Positions 8,222 through 16,637 of a DNA stretch of 64,000 bases are shown piece after piece. Source of the stretch: Aliivibrio salmonicida LFI1238 (GTDB lineage Bacteria > Pseudomonadota > Gammaproteobacteria > Enterobacterales > Vibrionaceae); contig NC_011313.1 in assembly GCF_000196495.1 (NCBI RefSeq), positions 372,001 to 436,000 of the forward strand. The letters are read 5' to 3'. Every line of letters begins with the position of its first letter. Positions within the stretch are counted from its first letter, which is position 1. The notes under the pieces were generated by a model, which was not told the origin of the DNA, searched no databases, and saw only the letters and a list, made by a program, of their open reading frames with translations. The translations under genes and the position numbers were made by a program.

Positions 8222-9505
8222 ATGAATGTGTTTGAGAAAATTGGATTTACAAGTCGGAATCAACTGTTTGGTTTTTTCTCTGTGGTCATGTCAGGGCAAA
8301 TTATTTACTCTGCGTTTGAAGCCTTTAAAGGAACATTTTACAATTTATTACTCGATGTGTTGCAGATCGATAATACCCAAATGGGGATATTATTTACGTT
8401 GATCGGTTCTGCCATGTTTTTCTATATCCCAGCTGGTTGGGTCAATAACCGTTTTTCTGTAAAATCCATTTTAATGACCAGTTTGGCAATACGATTTATT
8501 AGTATGATGACAATCATCTTCTTAGAACCTGGGTTCAGTGTTTTAGTTGTGATCGCTGGTATTTGGGGCTTGGTTGATGCGGCATTCTGGCCTTCTGTTG
8601 TGAATGGTGTGACATTAATGTCTGGCGACAAAAATAAGGGCATGGCATTTGGCTTATTAGAGTCTGTACGTCGTGCTGCTGAAATGAGCATGAACGCCGT
8701 TATTGTTGGTATTATGGCACTTGTTGGCGGTTCTATTCTTGTATTCCAAGGTGCGATTGTCTTCTATACATTATTGATTCTACCGATGATTTTCTGTGTT
8801 TGGAAATTTGTACCTGATAATCACATGGAAATTAAACAAGGTGAAAGTAAAAATAAAGAGGCGTTAAAAGGCCTACTTCATGTATTAAAAATGCCAACTG
8901 TATGGCTAGCTGCAGTGACTTCTCTAACGGTGTATTGGATTTATATTACGCTTATTTACACGGTTCCTTATCTGCAAGCGGTCTTCGGTTTATCAACAGC
9001 ACAAGCGGCTATCTTCGGTATTATTAATACTGGTGCAATGGGGGTTATTGCTGGTTTAGTTGCGGGTTCTATCGCGGATTTTGTTTTTAAGTCTTCAATT
9101 AAAATGATGTTCTTTGCATTGGCATTAACGGCTATTTGTTTAGGTGTGACGATTGCTTTACCTAAAACAGAAGGTATGTTGATGATTAATATGATTCTTT
9201 TAATGTGTTTCTCATTTAGTATTTTCCTTGCTAAAGGCATCATCTTAGCGCCAGTTGCTGAAGCGGGTGTACCAAAAGATTACAGTGGCTCTGCAATGAG
9301 TGTGGGTTCATTTGCAGCTTATGCGTCTGTATTCTGGGCGTATGCATTAAATGGTTGGATTATTGATACTTACCCTGCGATTCAAGCGTATCAGATGATA
9401 TTTGGTATTGGTTTAACCGTGGCAATATTAGGAATGATTTGTTCGTTAATTCTTATCTCAATGAAGAAAAAAAATGAAGGTAAGTTGATTGAATCAGAAG
9501 CTTAA
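8222..9505 (+). CDS. MFS transporter, operon partner of the glycerophosphodiesterase
   Basis: 427 aa with about 12 hydrophobic segments. The MFS loop signature between helices 2 and 3 is seen as GWVNNRFSVKSI. The C-terminus is short and charged (KKKNEGKLIESEA). The RBS GAAAGGA lies shortly before the ATG. Its position directly after the GDPD gene and ahead of a strong terminator suggests import of glycerophosphodiesters or release of a cleavage product. The sequence alone does not identify the substrate, so it is named only to superfamily. It is inner-membrane. Confidence 0.82.
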   Translation: MNVFEKIGFTSRNQLFGFFSVVMSGQIIYSAFEAFKGTFYNLLLDVLQIDNTQMGILFTLIGSAMFFYIPAGWVNNRFSVKSILMTSLAIRFISMMTIIFLEPGFSVLVVIAGIWGLVDAAFWPSVVNGVTLMSGDKNKGMAFGLLESVRRAAEMSMNAVIVGIMALVGGSILVFQGAIVFYTLLILPMIFCVWKFVPDNHMEIKQGESKNKEALKGLLHVLKMPTVWLAAVTSLTVYWIYITLIYTVPYLQAVFGLSTAQAAIFGIINTGAMGVIAGLVAGSIADFVFKSSIKMMFFALALTAICLGVTIALPKTEGMLMINMILLMCFSFSIFLAKGIILAPVAEAGVPKDYSGSAMSVGSFAAYASVFWAYALNGWIIDTYPAIQAYQMIFGIGLTVAILGMICSLILISMKKKNEGKLIESEA

Positions 9506-9533
9506 GTTTTTGTTGGTGTAAATGCGAGATAAC

Positions 9534-9575
9534 AAAAAGCCCCAAAGCAGTAAATGTTTTGGGGCTTTTTTTATT
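9534..9575. terminator. Bidirectional rho-independent terminator
   Basis: 13-bp stem AAAAAGCCCCAAA / TTTGGGGCTTTTT with a T-run on the plus side and an A-run on the other. It serves the MFS gene (+) and the convergent yidA gene (-). Confidence 0.92.
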
Positions 9576-9590
9576 CGACTATTAAAAAAA

Positions 9591-10400
9591 TCATGCGTTT
9601 AATACAAATTCTTCAATGACTTTAGCGACGCCATGTTCGTTATTACTTACCGTTATGTGATTTGCAATTTCTTTCACATCGTCAGTCGCATTTGCCATAG
9701 CAACACCTAGACCCGCGTATTTTATCATGTGCCAATCATTTCCGGCATCACCCATGCAGATGACTTCATCAGCGGTAATACCAAGATGATCGGCCAATGC
9801 TTTAACGCCAACGCCTTTGTTGCTGTTAGGGTTTAAAAATTCTAGAAAGAAAGGCGCACTTTGCACAATCGTAAATTGTTTATACAGAGCTTCTGGTAAT
9901 TGCTTTATTGCGACAGACAGTAGCTCTGCATCATCAATCATCATGGCTTTTAGAATTTGTTCATCATCAGCGAGTGCTTCGAAATTAATTACAGTGATTG
10001 GCATGCCAGTGATTGTTGATTCGTGCTCTGTGTAATAACTTGATTCTGGAGTGATAAGTCCCTTTTCTTGAGAGAATGCATGAATGTGAACGCCTAATTC
10101 TTTGGCTAATTTAGCCAATACTTTAGCGTCTTTGCCTGTGATGATTTGGCTACGAATGATTTCTTCGCTTTTTACTCTTTGAACAAGAGAGGCGTTATAG
10201 CTAAGAACGTAATCTTCGTCACTCGTCATGCCCAATTCTTTAAGTTGAGATTTCATGCCATTCAGAGGGCGCCCTGATGCAAGCACAACGACAACACCTT
10301 GTTCTCGAGCGGCAGCGATGGCTGCTTTGTTTTCAGGTGAGATTTGTTTGTCTGAATTTAACAGTGTGCCATCCATATCAAGAGCAATTAATTTGTACAT
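9591..10400 (-). CDS. yidA: HAD-IIB sugar-phosphate phosphatase YidA
   Basis: 269 aa, versus about 270 for E. coli YidA. HAD motif I is ALDMDGTLLNS (nucleophile D8, acid D10), motif II ASGRP, motif III a Lys in the SNKGVGVKAL segment, and motif IV GDAGNDWHMI. The region between motifs II and III is the C2B cap typical of Cof/YidA proteins. The family dephosphorylates small sugar phosphates such as erythrose-4-phosphate, and a housekeeping detoxification role is likely. It is divergent from trmK with about 100 bases between. Confidence 0.9.
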   Translation of the reverse strand: MYKLIALDMDGTLLNSDKQISPENKAAIAAAREQGVVVVLASGRPLNGMKSQLKELGMTSDEDYVLSYNASLVQRVKSEEIIRSQIITGKDAKVLAKLAKELGVHIHAFSQEKGLITPESSYYTEHESTITGMPITVINFEALADDEQILKAMMIDDAELLSVAIKQLPEALYKQFTIVQSAPFFLEFLNPNSNKGVGVKALADHLGITADEVICMGDAGNDWHMIKYAGLGVAMANATDDVKEIANHITVSNNEHGVAKVIEEFVLNA

Positions 10401-10503
10401 TCTTTTTCACCATATTGGTTTAAATTACCTGAAGGTAGCTTACCTGATTTTTGTGAAAAAAATACTATATACTGTGGCTGATTTTTACTACCGATTAAGA
10501 CCT

Positions 10504-11157
10504 ATGAAACTAAGTACTCGTTTAGATATCATCAAGAATAAAGTGACCGTTCACTATGATCATATTTGGGATTGTTGTTGTGACCATGGTCAGCTTGGTG
10601 TTGCACTATTATCATCTCTGCCACACAGTGTGATTCATTTTGTTGATGTTGTAGATGAATTGATGATTAACCTAGAGGCAGAGCTTGATAAGCATGCCGC
10701 TGAGATTCAATCTAGATGGCAGGTGCATTGCATGGATGTAAGCCAACTATCAATCATCAATGATCAAAAAAATCTTATCATTATTGCTGGGGTAGGAGGC
10801 GAGTTACTGATTGAACTTGTTCGTTCTATTCAACAACGTAATAAAAATGCAGAGTTGGAATTTATTCTTTGTCCGGTATTGCACAATTATCGAGTGAGAG
10901 AAGAGCTTATAACAATGGGTTTTGGATTAAATTCAGAAACCTTAGTAAAAGAGAATAAGCGTTTTTATGAAGTAATGCATGTATCTAATCGTGCACTAAA
11001 ACCGTTATCTAAAACGGGGTCAGAAATGTGGAATTCAACCGATGTAGATCATCGAGAATATTTAGATAAAACAATCGCACATTACCAACGAATGGAAGTA
11101 AGCGTAGATAAAAAAAACAAAATTAGTGAACAATACAAGTTGTTGTTAACTTCATAA
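10504..11157 (+). CDS. trmK: tRNA (adenine-N1)-methyltransferase, TrmK family
   Basis: 217 aa from the ATG at 10504. The upstream in-frame extension to 10255 is rejected because it overlaps yidA antisense and lacks family similarity. The S-adenosylmethionine-binding motif I appears as WDCCCDHGQLGVALL (about residues 23-37). The catalytic-region signature IAGVGGELLIELV and the segment LCPVLHNYRVREELI follow, both characteristic of the TrmK (formerly DUF633) family that methylates A22 of tRNA. E. coli lacks this gene but many vibrios carry it. It is a single-gene unit. Confidence 0.85.
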   Translation: MKLSTRLDIIKNKVTVHYDHIWDCCCDHGQLGVALLSSLPHSVIHFVDVVDELMINLEAELDKHAAEIQSRWQVHCMDVSQLSIINDQKNLIIIAGVGGELLIELVRSIQQRNKNAELEFILCPVLHNYRVREELITMGFGLNSETLVKENKRFYEVMHVSNRALKPLSKTGSEMWNSTDVDHREYLDKTIAHYQRMEVSVDKKNKISEQYKLLLTS

Positions 11158-11337
11158 ATTGAGCACTATTAAGAAACTCGATAAATAGATAGGTAAAGAG
11201 AAAGGTTATCAAAGAGATAAACCTATATCGTAGGGTTATGGTTTAGGCATATCTTCAATTAGATCAATTTATTATGCCAGTGCTTTTTAGCATCTAATAT
11301 TTTATAATTTTAGAGTTAAGAAAATTAAGGAACCATA

Positions 11338-11484
11338 ATGAAAAATTTTGATTTAAAACAGAAGTTATTACTTAAAACAATGCAAAAGGATTTTGATTTA
11401 GCTTTTGAAACGAAAGCGCTTAAAAATGATGAGCTAATTAAAATGCTTAAATATTTTGTTATGAAATTTGAGTCTATTCGTTAG
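11338..11484 (+). CDS. Small hypothetical protein (48 aa)
   Basis: ATG at 11338 with an AAGGAA ribosome-binding sequence 7-12 bases upstream; stop at 11484, followed after 8 bases by a strong stem-loop terminator. The product is Lys/Leu-rich and predicted helical (MKNFDLKQKLLLKTMQKDFD at the N-terminus). No family is recognised. The combination of an RBS, a compact frame and its own terminator argues for a real small gene rather than chance. Confidence 0.55.
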   Translation: MKNFDLKQKLLLKTMQKDFDLAFETKALKNDELIKMLKYFVMKFESIR

Positions 11485-11492
11485 TAATGTGA

Positions 11493-11537
11493 AATTACAC
11501 TAGTTAATTTAAGATGCTTAACTAGTGTAATTTAGTT
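11493..11537 (+). terminator. Rho-independent terminator after the 48-aa ORF
   Basis: 15-bp perfect stem AATTACACTAGTTAA / TTAACTAGTGTAATT (11493-11507, 11518-11532), 10-base loop, then TTAGTTTGT. It abuts the 3' end of the minus-strand remnant, so it may serve both strands. Confidence 0.8.
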
Positions 11538-11844
11538 TGTCATTAATGAATAGCCTAACAACTCGACACCTTCTTCCGCTAAATTTTTCACAGTACGGAT
11601 ATAATTACCTTCAAGCAGCACTTCCCATAGATATGTCATTCCTACTAATCTAGAAAAAACTAGGATAATGACCAATGCACAACTAAGCGTGTAGAAGTAA
11701 CGGCTATCAAAAAAATGTGAAGAAGTCGTTAATAATTGTTTTTATTTCTTCTGATTTTGAATAGGAGAAAAACATCACCATCTCTTTATTATTAACTAAG
11801 TTGTCATTATAAGAAAGCAGTGATGTGTAGTCTGCGTCTATTTA
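11532..11844 (-). pseudogene. Frameshifted remnant of a membrane protein
   Basis: Two open frames on the minus strand join into one coherent protein if a single base is removed from the A7 tract at 11709-11715. The first part encodes a soluble segment (DADYTSLLSYNDNLVN onwards, ending KTIINDFFTFF). The second encodes a hydrophobic segment (TLSCALVIILVFSRLVGMTY) and a conserved-looking tail (TVKNLAEEGVELLGYSL) ending at a TAA at 11532-11534. There is an in-frame stop just upstream and no convincing start with an RBS, so the 5' end is also lost. The family is not recognised. It lies downstream of the YeiH-type gene on the same strand. Confidence 0.6.
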
Positions 11845-11888
11845 TATGGAGCGCTGCTCCATAACGGCAGTTTGAAATACTGTAATTT

Positions 11889-12830
11889 CTATGGGATGTT
11901 ATTCATTATCCAAAATAATGAAGTGGTTGAGATGATCCCCCATAATGTCACTCCAAAGATCAGTGGCTTTGCACCTGCAGATTTGATCTTCTCAATTGAA
12001 ATACTGCACCCAATAAAAAACAGACAAAGTACTAATAGTTTTTTTGATAGGTTAAAAATACCATCATAAACGACATGAAATTGAGGTAAGTTATCATTGA
12101 TTAAGATGGCTAAACAATAAAATAAAATAAAATAAGGAATCGTTATTTTTTTACTCGTATTTTTGAATAATAGGGCACTGATTAAGGCCACAGGGACAAT
12201 CCACAGTGCTCGGGCAAGTTTTAGGGTTGTTGCTGTTTTTAAAGCCTCTTCACCATAAGCGGAAGCGGCACCAACAACTGATGAAGTATCGTGAATAGCA
12301 ATTGCAGCCCATGTACCAAAAGCATGTTGACTGAGTTCTAATGCATGCCCAATAACGGGGAAAATAAAAAGAGCAATAGAGTTAAGTACAAATACCGTCG
12401 CTAAAGCTAAACCTGTCGACTCTTCATCTGCATTAATTGCAGGAGCAACAGCTGCTATGGCACTGCCACCACAAATAGCTGTCCCTGATGCAATTAAATG
12501 CCCAGTAACTTTATCTAGTTTCATTTTTTTAGCGAGGAACCAACCAAAAATAAGCGTACCTACAATCGTAGATAGAATGATTCCAATACCATTCGATGTT
12601 GCTTCTATCGCTTCATTTAGTTGAATGCCAAAGCCTAAACCTACAATAGAATAAGCTAAGAGTTTTTTCGTGATTTTACCTAAAGATAAATTGGTAGGGA
12701 CAAAGCCAAAGCTGGCTAAAGCAAATCCCATGACAAGAGCCGTTGGGGAGTTTACCCATGGTGTTAGTGCTAAAAGAGCAGGAATATAAAAAGGGAAGTA
12801 TTGCAATAAATGTTGTTTAGTAAAGGTCAT
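11889..12830 (-). CDS. yeiH: YeiH/UPF0324 family membrane permease (putative sulfate exporter family)
   Basis: 313 aa with about 9-10 transmembrane segments. Family signatures include the VGLGFGIQL block near residue 62, ASGTAICGGSAIAAVAPAI near 113-131 and the later IAIHDTSSVVGAASAYG block, diagnostic of the conserved-hypothetical-698 (YeiH) family. Members are annotated as putative sulfate exporters, but transport has rarely been shown, so the substrate is uncertain. It is an inner-membrane protein, apparently monocistronic, with its promoter in the AT-rich region 12831-12948. Confidence 0.85.
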   Translation of the reverse strand: MTFTKQHLLQYFPFYIPALLALTPWVNSPTALVMGFALASFGFVPTNLSLGKITKKLLAYSIVGLGFGIQLNEAIEATSNGIGIILSTIVGTLIFGWFLAKKMKLDKVTGHLIASGTAICGGSAIAAVAPAINADEESTGLALATVFVLNSIALFIFPVIGHALELSQHAFGTWAAIAIHDTSSVVGAASAYGEEALKTATTLKLARALWIVPVALISALLFKNTSKKITIPYFILFYCLAILINDNLPQFHVVYDGIFNLSKKLLVLCLFFIGCSISIEKIKSAGAKPLIFGVTLWGIISTTSLFWIMNNIP

Positions 12831-12948
12831 GTTTATAATTCATAGGCACAGGAAAACTAACGATATCATGTTTTTATTGTTTAGTAAGTTTAATTATTAT
12901 TGATGTTACGTTAAGAAAATATTTACGTTATGGTGTGGCTGATTAAGA

Positions 12949-13912
12949 TTATTTCTCAGAAAAATAAGCCTTGTTATGCTGTTCTTGCATAAATCGTAGT
13001 ACTTCTTTATTGGCTAGAAGTAAAGATGTATTAATCGATAATATACACTCTCTATAAGAGATGTTTCCCACATTGAATTCGCCAGTATCAGATTTCACTC
13101 CGTAACATTCTATTTGAAACCCTAAGTAAATTAAATGAGTAAACATATCTTTTCCATAGGTTTTAACATAGTACATTGTGATGTTGCTTTTTCTTGCTAG
13201 ATTCACGAGTATATTGTAATTAAGATAATTAAACGTATCTTTATCAATAGAAAAACTAGAGTAATTATATAAAGCCATATCCTCTTTTGTTTTTGTATAA
13301 CTTGTTGTGTTAGTTAAGGATATGTTTGTTTTTTTGATCGTAATTCATTTTTAATATCATCGACAAGATAGTAAAAATTCAGATTATGCCCTGATTTCTT
13401 ATTGTTATGTAAGTTACTGTATCGGTAAATGTCACACTTGTTTCTACTGTGTAAAAGTGGAATATCTATGCTTTCTATGTTTTCTTTCTCGTCTTGAAAA
13501 TCCAAGCTATGATAATATTGCTCAATAGCAGACGCAAACCTTTCATATCCATTATCAATATCTAATGGTTTTTGTATTAGTTCAATATCTATTTTTTCAT
13601 TGTTTGAATCATAACTTACGGTTTTAATTTTACTGCTGTATGAATTAAATTGGCTTAGAAGTAAGTCTTCATATTTTTTTCTTTTGAATCGACACTCAGA
13701 TTAAGTAATAAATCAAAAATATCAAGCTCAAAAAAGCGAGCAACTTGAATGGCTTTATAGATAGGTGGACGCGTGGTTCCTCTTTCCCAGCGACTGATCG
13801 TAACACTGTCGAGTTTTTGGAAGCCTTCTGAGTATAAGTTAAGTTGTGCTGCGAGATTACTTTGAGTCAAGTTTCTTTCTATTCTTTTCTGCTTTAAATA
13901 CAGGGAAAACAT
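12949..13912 (-). pseudogene. XRE-type regulator with novel C-terminal domain, inactivated by two frameshifts
   Basis: Three collinear fragments (13655-13912, an internal frame reaching 13314, and 12949-13278) fuse into one 321-residue protein if one base is added to each of two T7 tracts (13674-13680 and 13329-13335). The first fragment is an HTH domain with the motif LDSVTISRWERGTTRPP. The repaired protein aligns end to end with the intact 314-aa neighbour at 13987, including the join regions (SKEKKYEDLL and ELRSKKTN). The RBS GAGGT precedes the ATG. It could be a true pseudogene or two homopolymer sequencing errors; the paralogue alignment makes the reconstruction itself secure. Confidence 0.85.
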
Positions 13913-13986
13913 AAATACCTCAATTATATATAGATATTCATTCTATGTTTAAAAATAAATACCACATAGGCATTCTTTTTTTAAGT

Positions 13987-14931
13987 TTAACCTGAGATGC
14001 CTTGTGCTTTTTCCTCTTTTAATATATTTATCAATTCTACGTTTGATAATAGTTTTTCAACTTTTACCGATAAAATTGCATCACGATATTTTTTTCTTCC
14101 TACCGATATTTCTCCTTTAGGATGTTCATTTTGATAAGAGGATAGTTCGAAGCCAAGACTGATTAGAAAATCATACATTATCTTTAATCCTAATCGTATG
14201 GAGTAATATTGGATGCTACTATTTTCACACAATAAACTAACATCATTTATTATTTGAAATTTAAATAATTCTTCTGAAGATGAATATCTAGAACAATTAT
14301 AAAGTGTAATGTCTTTCCCTTCTTTATATGCAATGCTTTTTGTATAATCTATTTTACATTTGTTATTTTTTATTTGTGATAAAAATTCATCAGTATTAAA
14401 GTAAAAGCTAATCGAGTGACCTAATATATGGTCGTCATCGTTATTATGAAACGTTAATCCAATTAGTTTGTTTCTTGTTTGGTATAGGTATAAATCGATA
14501 TTAAATAATGAATCTTTTTCAATATCTAAATGATTATATAAATTTGATAATAAATTTATTATCATTCGTTGATCTTTTGGTATTGTTTTTATTTTGAACT
14601 CTACATGATTGACATTATTATAATAATATTTTTGGATATTATGTAACTTTAGGAGCCTATCATTAAATCGTTTATCCATTATTGTATCTAAGGCTGACAT
14701 ATCAGAGGCATAATCATTATTCAATAAGAAGTATTTAAGGACATAATCAAACAATCTTAAAATGCGGATGCACTTCTTCAGTGATGGCTTTGTAATTCCT
14801 CGTTCCCAACGACTGACTGTAACGGCGTCTAATGCGTGGAATTCAGCATCTATCAAATTTAAATGTGTTGAGAACTCTAACTGGGTTAAGTTTTGTTTTT
14901 TACGTATTTCTTTAATGCATTCAGAAAACAT
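13987..14931 (-). CDS. XRE-family HTH regulator with ~230-residue uncharacterised C-terminal domain
   Basis: 314 aa from the ATG at 14931, chosen because GGTGA lies 6-10 bases upstream and because the start then aligns with the paralogue's MFS start (an upstream ATG at 14943 is possible). Residues 1-60 form the HTH, with LTQLEFSTHLNL and LDAVTVSRWERGITKP. The C-terminal region has an ILGHSISFYF strand near residue 170, an LYNCSRYSSSEELF block near 215 and an LGLKIMYDFLISLGFEL helix near 255. That order is loosely GNAT-like but without a clear acetyl-CoA loop. The gene is very AT-rich. The same architecture occurs at 12949-13912 (broken) and 34755-35645. The function is unknown. Confidence 0.8.
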   Translation of the reverse strand: MFSECIKEIRKKQNLTQLEFSTHLNLIDAEFHALDAVTVSRWERGITKPSLKKCIRILRLFDYVLKYFLLNNDYASDMSALDTIMDKRFNDRLLKLHNIQKYYYNNVNHVEFKIKTIPKDQRMIINLLSNLYNHLDIEKDSLFNIDLYLYQTRNKLIGLTFHNNDDDHILGHSISFYFNTDEFLSQIKNNKCKIDYTKSIAYKEGKDITLYNCSRYSSSEELFKFQIINDVSLLCENSSIQYYSIRLGLKIMYDFLISLGFELSSYQNEHPKGEISVGRKKYRDAILSVKVEKLLSNVELINILKEEKAQGISG

Positions 14932-15048
14932 ATTTATCACCATAAATTTATATTTTATCTTTAAATATCGTATCTTTAGTATTTTTATACAAGTTTATTT
15001 TGATGATACTTACATTTTGGCAATATTATTATTCTTTATCAAGATTTT

Positions 15049-15327
15049 CATGTGAGTGCGGTGACGGTAGGGGCCATTTTAGCGGGTTCAGTAATCGTTG
15101 GGTCGTTTTCTGGTTTATATTCAGGTTGGCTCTCAGATAAGTTTGGTCGTAAATGTTTTTTGGTTGATGGTCTGCTTTATTTTAAGTGTGGGTTAGGTTT
15201 TGCCTTTGCTTCTTTAGTTGGAGGGATCTTGATTCAATGGGGTGGGTCTACCCCTTTATTTACTGTCTGTTTTGTACTTTCCCTTGTTATGATCGGACTG
15301 TATAAGTGGGCTGAGAGAGACATTTAG
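15049..15327 (+). pseudogene. Remnant of an MFS transporter
   Basis: The frame encodes a helix-2/loop fragment with the MFS signature GLYSGWLSDKFGRK, then jumps directly to what looks like a final transmembrane segment (GFAFASLVGGIL onwards) and a charged C-terminus. About 90 codons remain of a normal 400, so the 5' end and the middle are deleted. The TGA just after the only ATG (15049) and the absence of an RBS support loss of function. It lies between the decayed XRE pair and a small zinc-ribbon gene. Confidence 0.75.
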
Positions 15328-15427
15328 TAGGCGACTATTTTTAAATGGATATTGAAATGACAACGTAATGCTACGATGAAAAATTTACTATGAGACGATG
15401 AATATTGGTTGAATAGTGGATTTGAAA

Positions 15428-15595
15428 ATGGTTTTTGAGTACAAGTGTCAAGCATGTAATAAACGGACTGCTGTATTTCGAATAAGAAGAACGAAAATGG
15501 AAAAGTTATTTAAAATAAATTGTAAAAAATGTTTATGTGGGTCCTGTGGTACTTTCTTTTTTATAACGTTAAATGGTTATGTTTACGTTGATTAA
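15428..15595 (+). CDS. Small zinc-ribbon-like protein (55 aa)
   Basis: A 55-residue frame with six cysteines in paired spacing: C7-x-x-C10 and C32-x-x-C35-x-C37-x-x-C40, separated by a basic segment (RIRRTKMEKLFK). This pattern suggests a zinc ribbon or rubredoxin-like knuckle. The ATG is preceded only by a weak GGAT. The stop overlaps the stop of the convergent phosphatase-family gene by a few bases. No family is recognised, but the cysteine spacing is unlikely in a random frame. Confidence 0.5.
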   Translation: MVFEYKCQACNKRTAVFRIRRTKMEKLFKINCKKCLCGSCGTFFFITLNGYVYVD

Positions 15596-16551
15596 AAGCT
15601 TTCTTTTTTTGTAGATAAATAGGTTAGTACGGCAAGGTGGTCTGAACCAGAAAACTGAGGAAGCACTTCTCGTTTACAAATAGAGAGCGAATTTGTGTCT
15701 ATATTTCTTAACCAGAGATGATCAATCGCAATTCTAAAGGTATCCGGTATCGATATTCCTTTTATCTCCATCGGCCAGCTTGCCACCGGTGCAGTATCAT
15801 ACTCCTCAAAGGTATGCACAAACCGTTTGGTGTTTGCCGATAAATTAAAATCCCCAATAATGAGTGTATCTGAATAAGGGGAATAATCAGCCAATCGCTC
15901 TAAACTTTCAATTAATGCGTTTCTTTCATACCAAAGTTGCTTTGTTCGTGGTGATGGAGGGTGAGCGGTATATAAGCTTATTGGACGTTTTTCACTGCTT
16001 TGCCATACTCCACTTATCATAAAATGTCCTGCTGGGGTATTTTGTGCCCTTAGGTTAATAGGCTGCTTACTTATGATCATTTGTCCGCTTGGATAGCCTA
16101 AGCCTGGGGTTCCGCCAAATTGATAAGGGTAGTTGTCTGTGATCTTCATAAAGCGATCCCCATGCCAAGGTGATGTTTCTTGTAATATGACTAAATCAAT
16201 GTCGTTTTCCGTGAGGTAAGTTAAAAAAGGACTAAGATCAGGATTAGTATAAAAAAGATTATATTGGACGATCTTTAAAGGGTCAGAACAGGGAATGTTT
16301 GAATACAGTTGTGCTGGGTTTTGATAGGAGCACAGAAAGGCTAAAAGCAAAGAACAACATGAATATAAATAATATCGAAAAATGAGGAAAAGAATAAAAC
16401 CAGAGTAGTAAACGGTTGCAATAGCGCTTGGGATCCCCGTTATATTTTCAATCCACCAAATGTCGGATATGTGATAAGAAATGCGCCATAGACAAATGGG
16501 CAGTAGTAATAACAAACAGATTGTGAACTTTATTTTTAGATTTTTTGCCAT
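15592..16551 (-). CDS. Membrane-anchored endonuclease/exonuclease/phosphatase-fold protein
   Basis: 319 aa. The first ~85 residues hold two or three transmembrane segments, and the rest is an EEP domain. Motifs are VQYNLFY (Asn ligand), ILQETSPWH (Glu metal ligand), YTAHPPSP, IIGDFNLSA (Asp and Asn) and SGSDHLAV (terminal Asp-His). Proteins of this layout are similar to YafD-like inner-membrane EEP proteins whose substrate is unknown (phosphodiester or phosphoinositide-like). It is monocistronic, next to the sulfatase-maturase remnant. Confidence 0.82.
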   Translation of the reverse strand: MAKNLKIKFTICLLLLLPICLWRISYHISDIWWIENITGIPSAIATVYYSGFILFLIFRYYLYSCCSLLLAFLCSYQNPAQLYSNIPCSDPLKIVQYNLFYTNPDLSPFLTYLTENDIDLVILQETSPWHGDRFMKITDNYPYQFGGTPGLGYPSGQMIISKQPINLRAQNTPAGHFMISGVWQSSEKRPISLYTAHPPSPRTKQLWYERNALIESLERLADYSPYSDTLIIGDFNLSANTKRFVHTFEEYDTAPVASWPMEIKGISIPDTFRIAIDHLWLRNIDTNSLSICKREVLPQFSGSDHLAVLTYLSTKKESF

Positions 16552-16637
16552 TCAACACCCACCGATAAGTAATCCTGTATTTACTAGTATGGGTGAAGAA
16601 TAAGACGGATGGGAGTTTTTTGATAAATAATAAGCCG

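Noticed and set aside
10255..10503. In-frame N-terminal extension of the TrmK gene
   Set aside because: It overlaps yidA antisense, lacks an RBS, and the family starts at the ATG at 10504.
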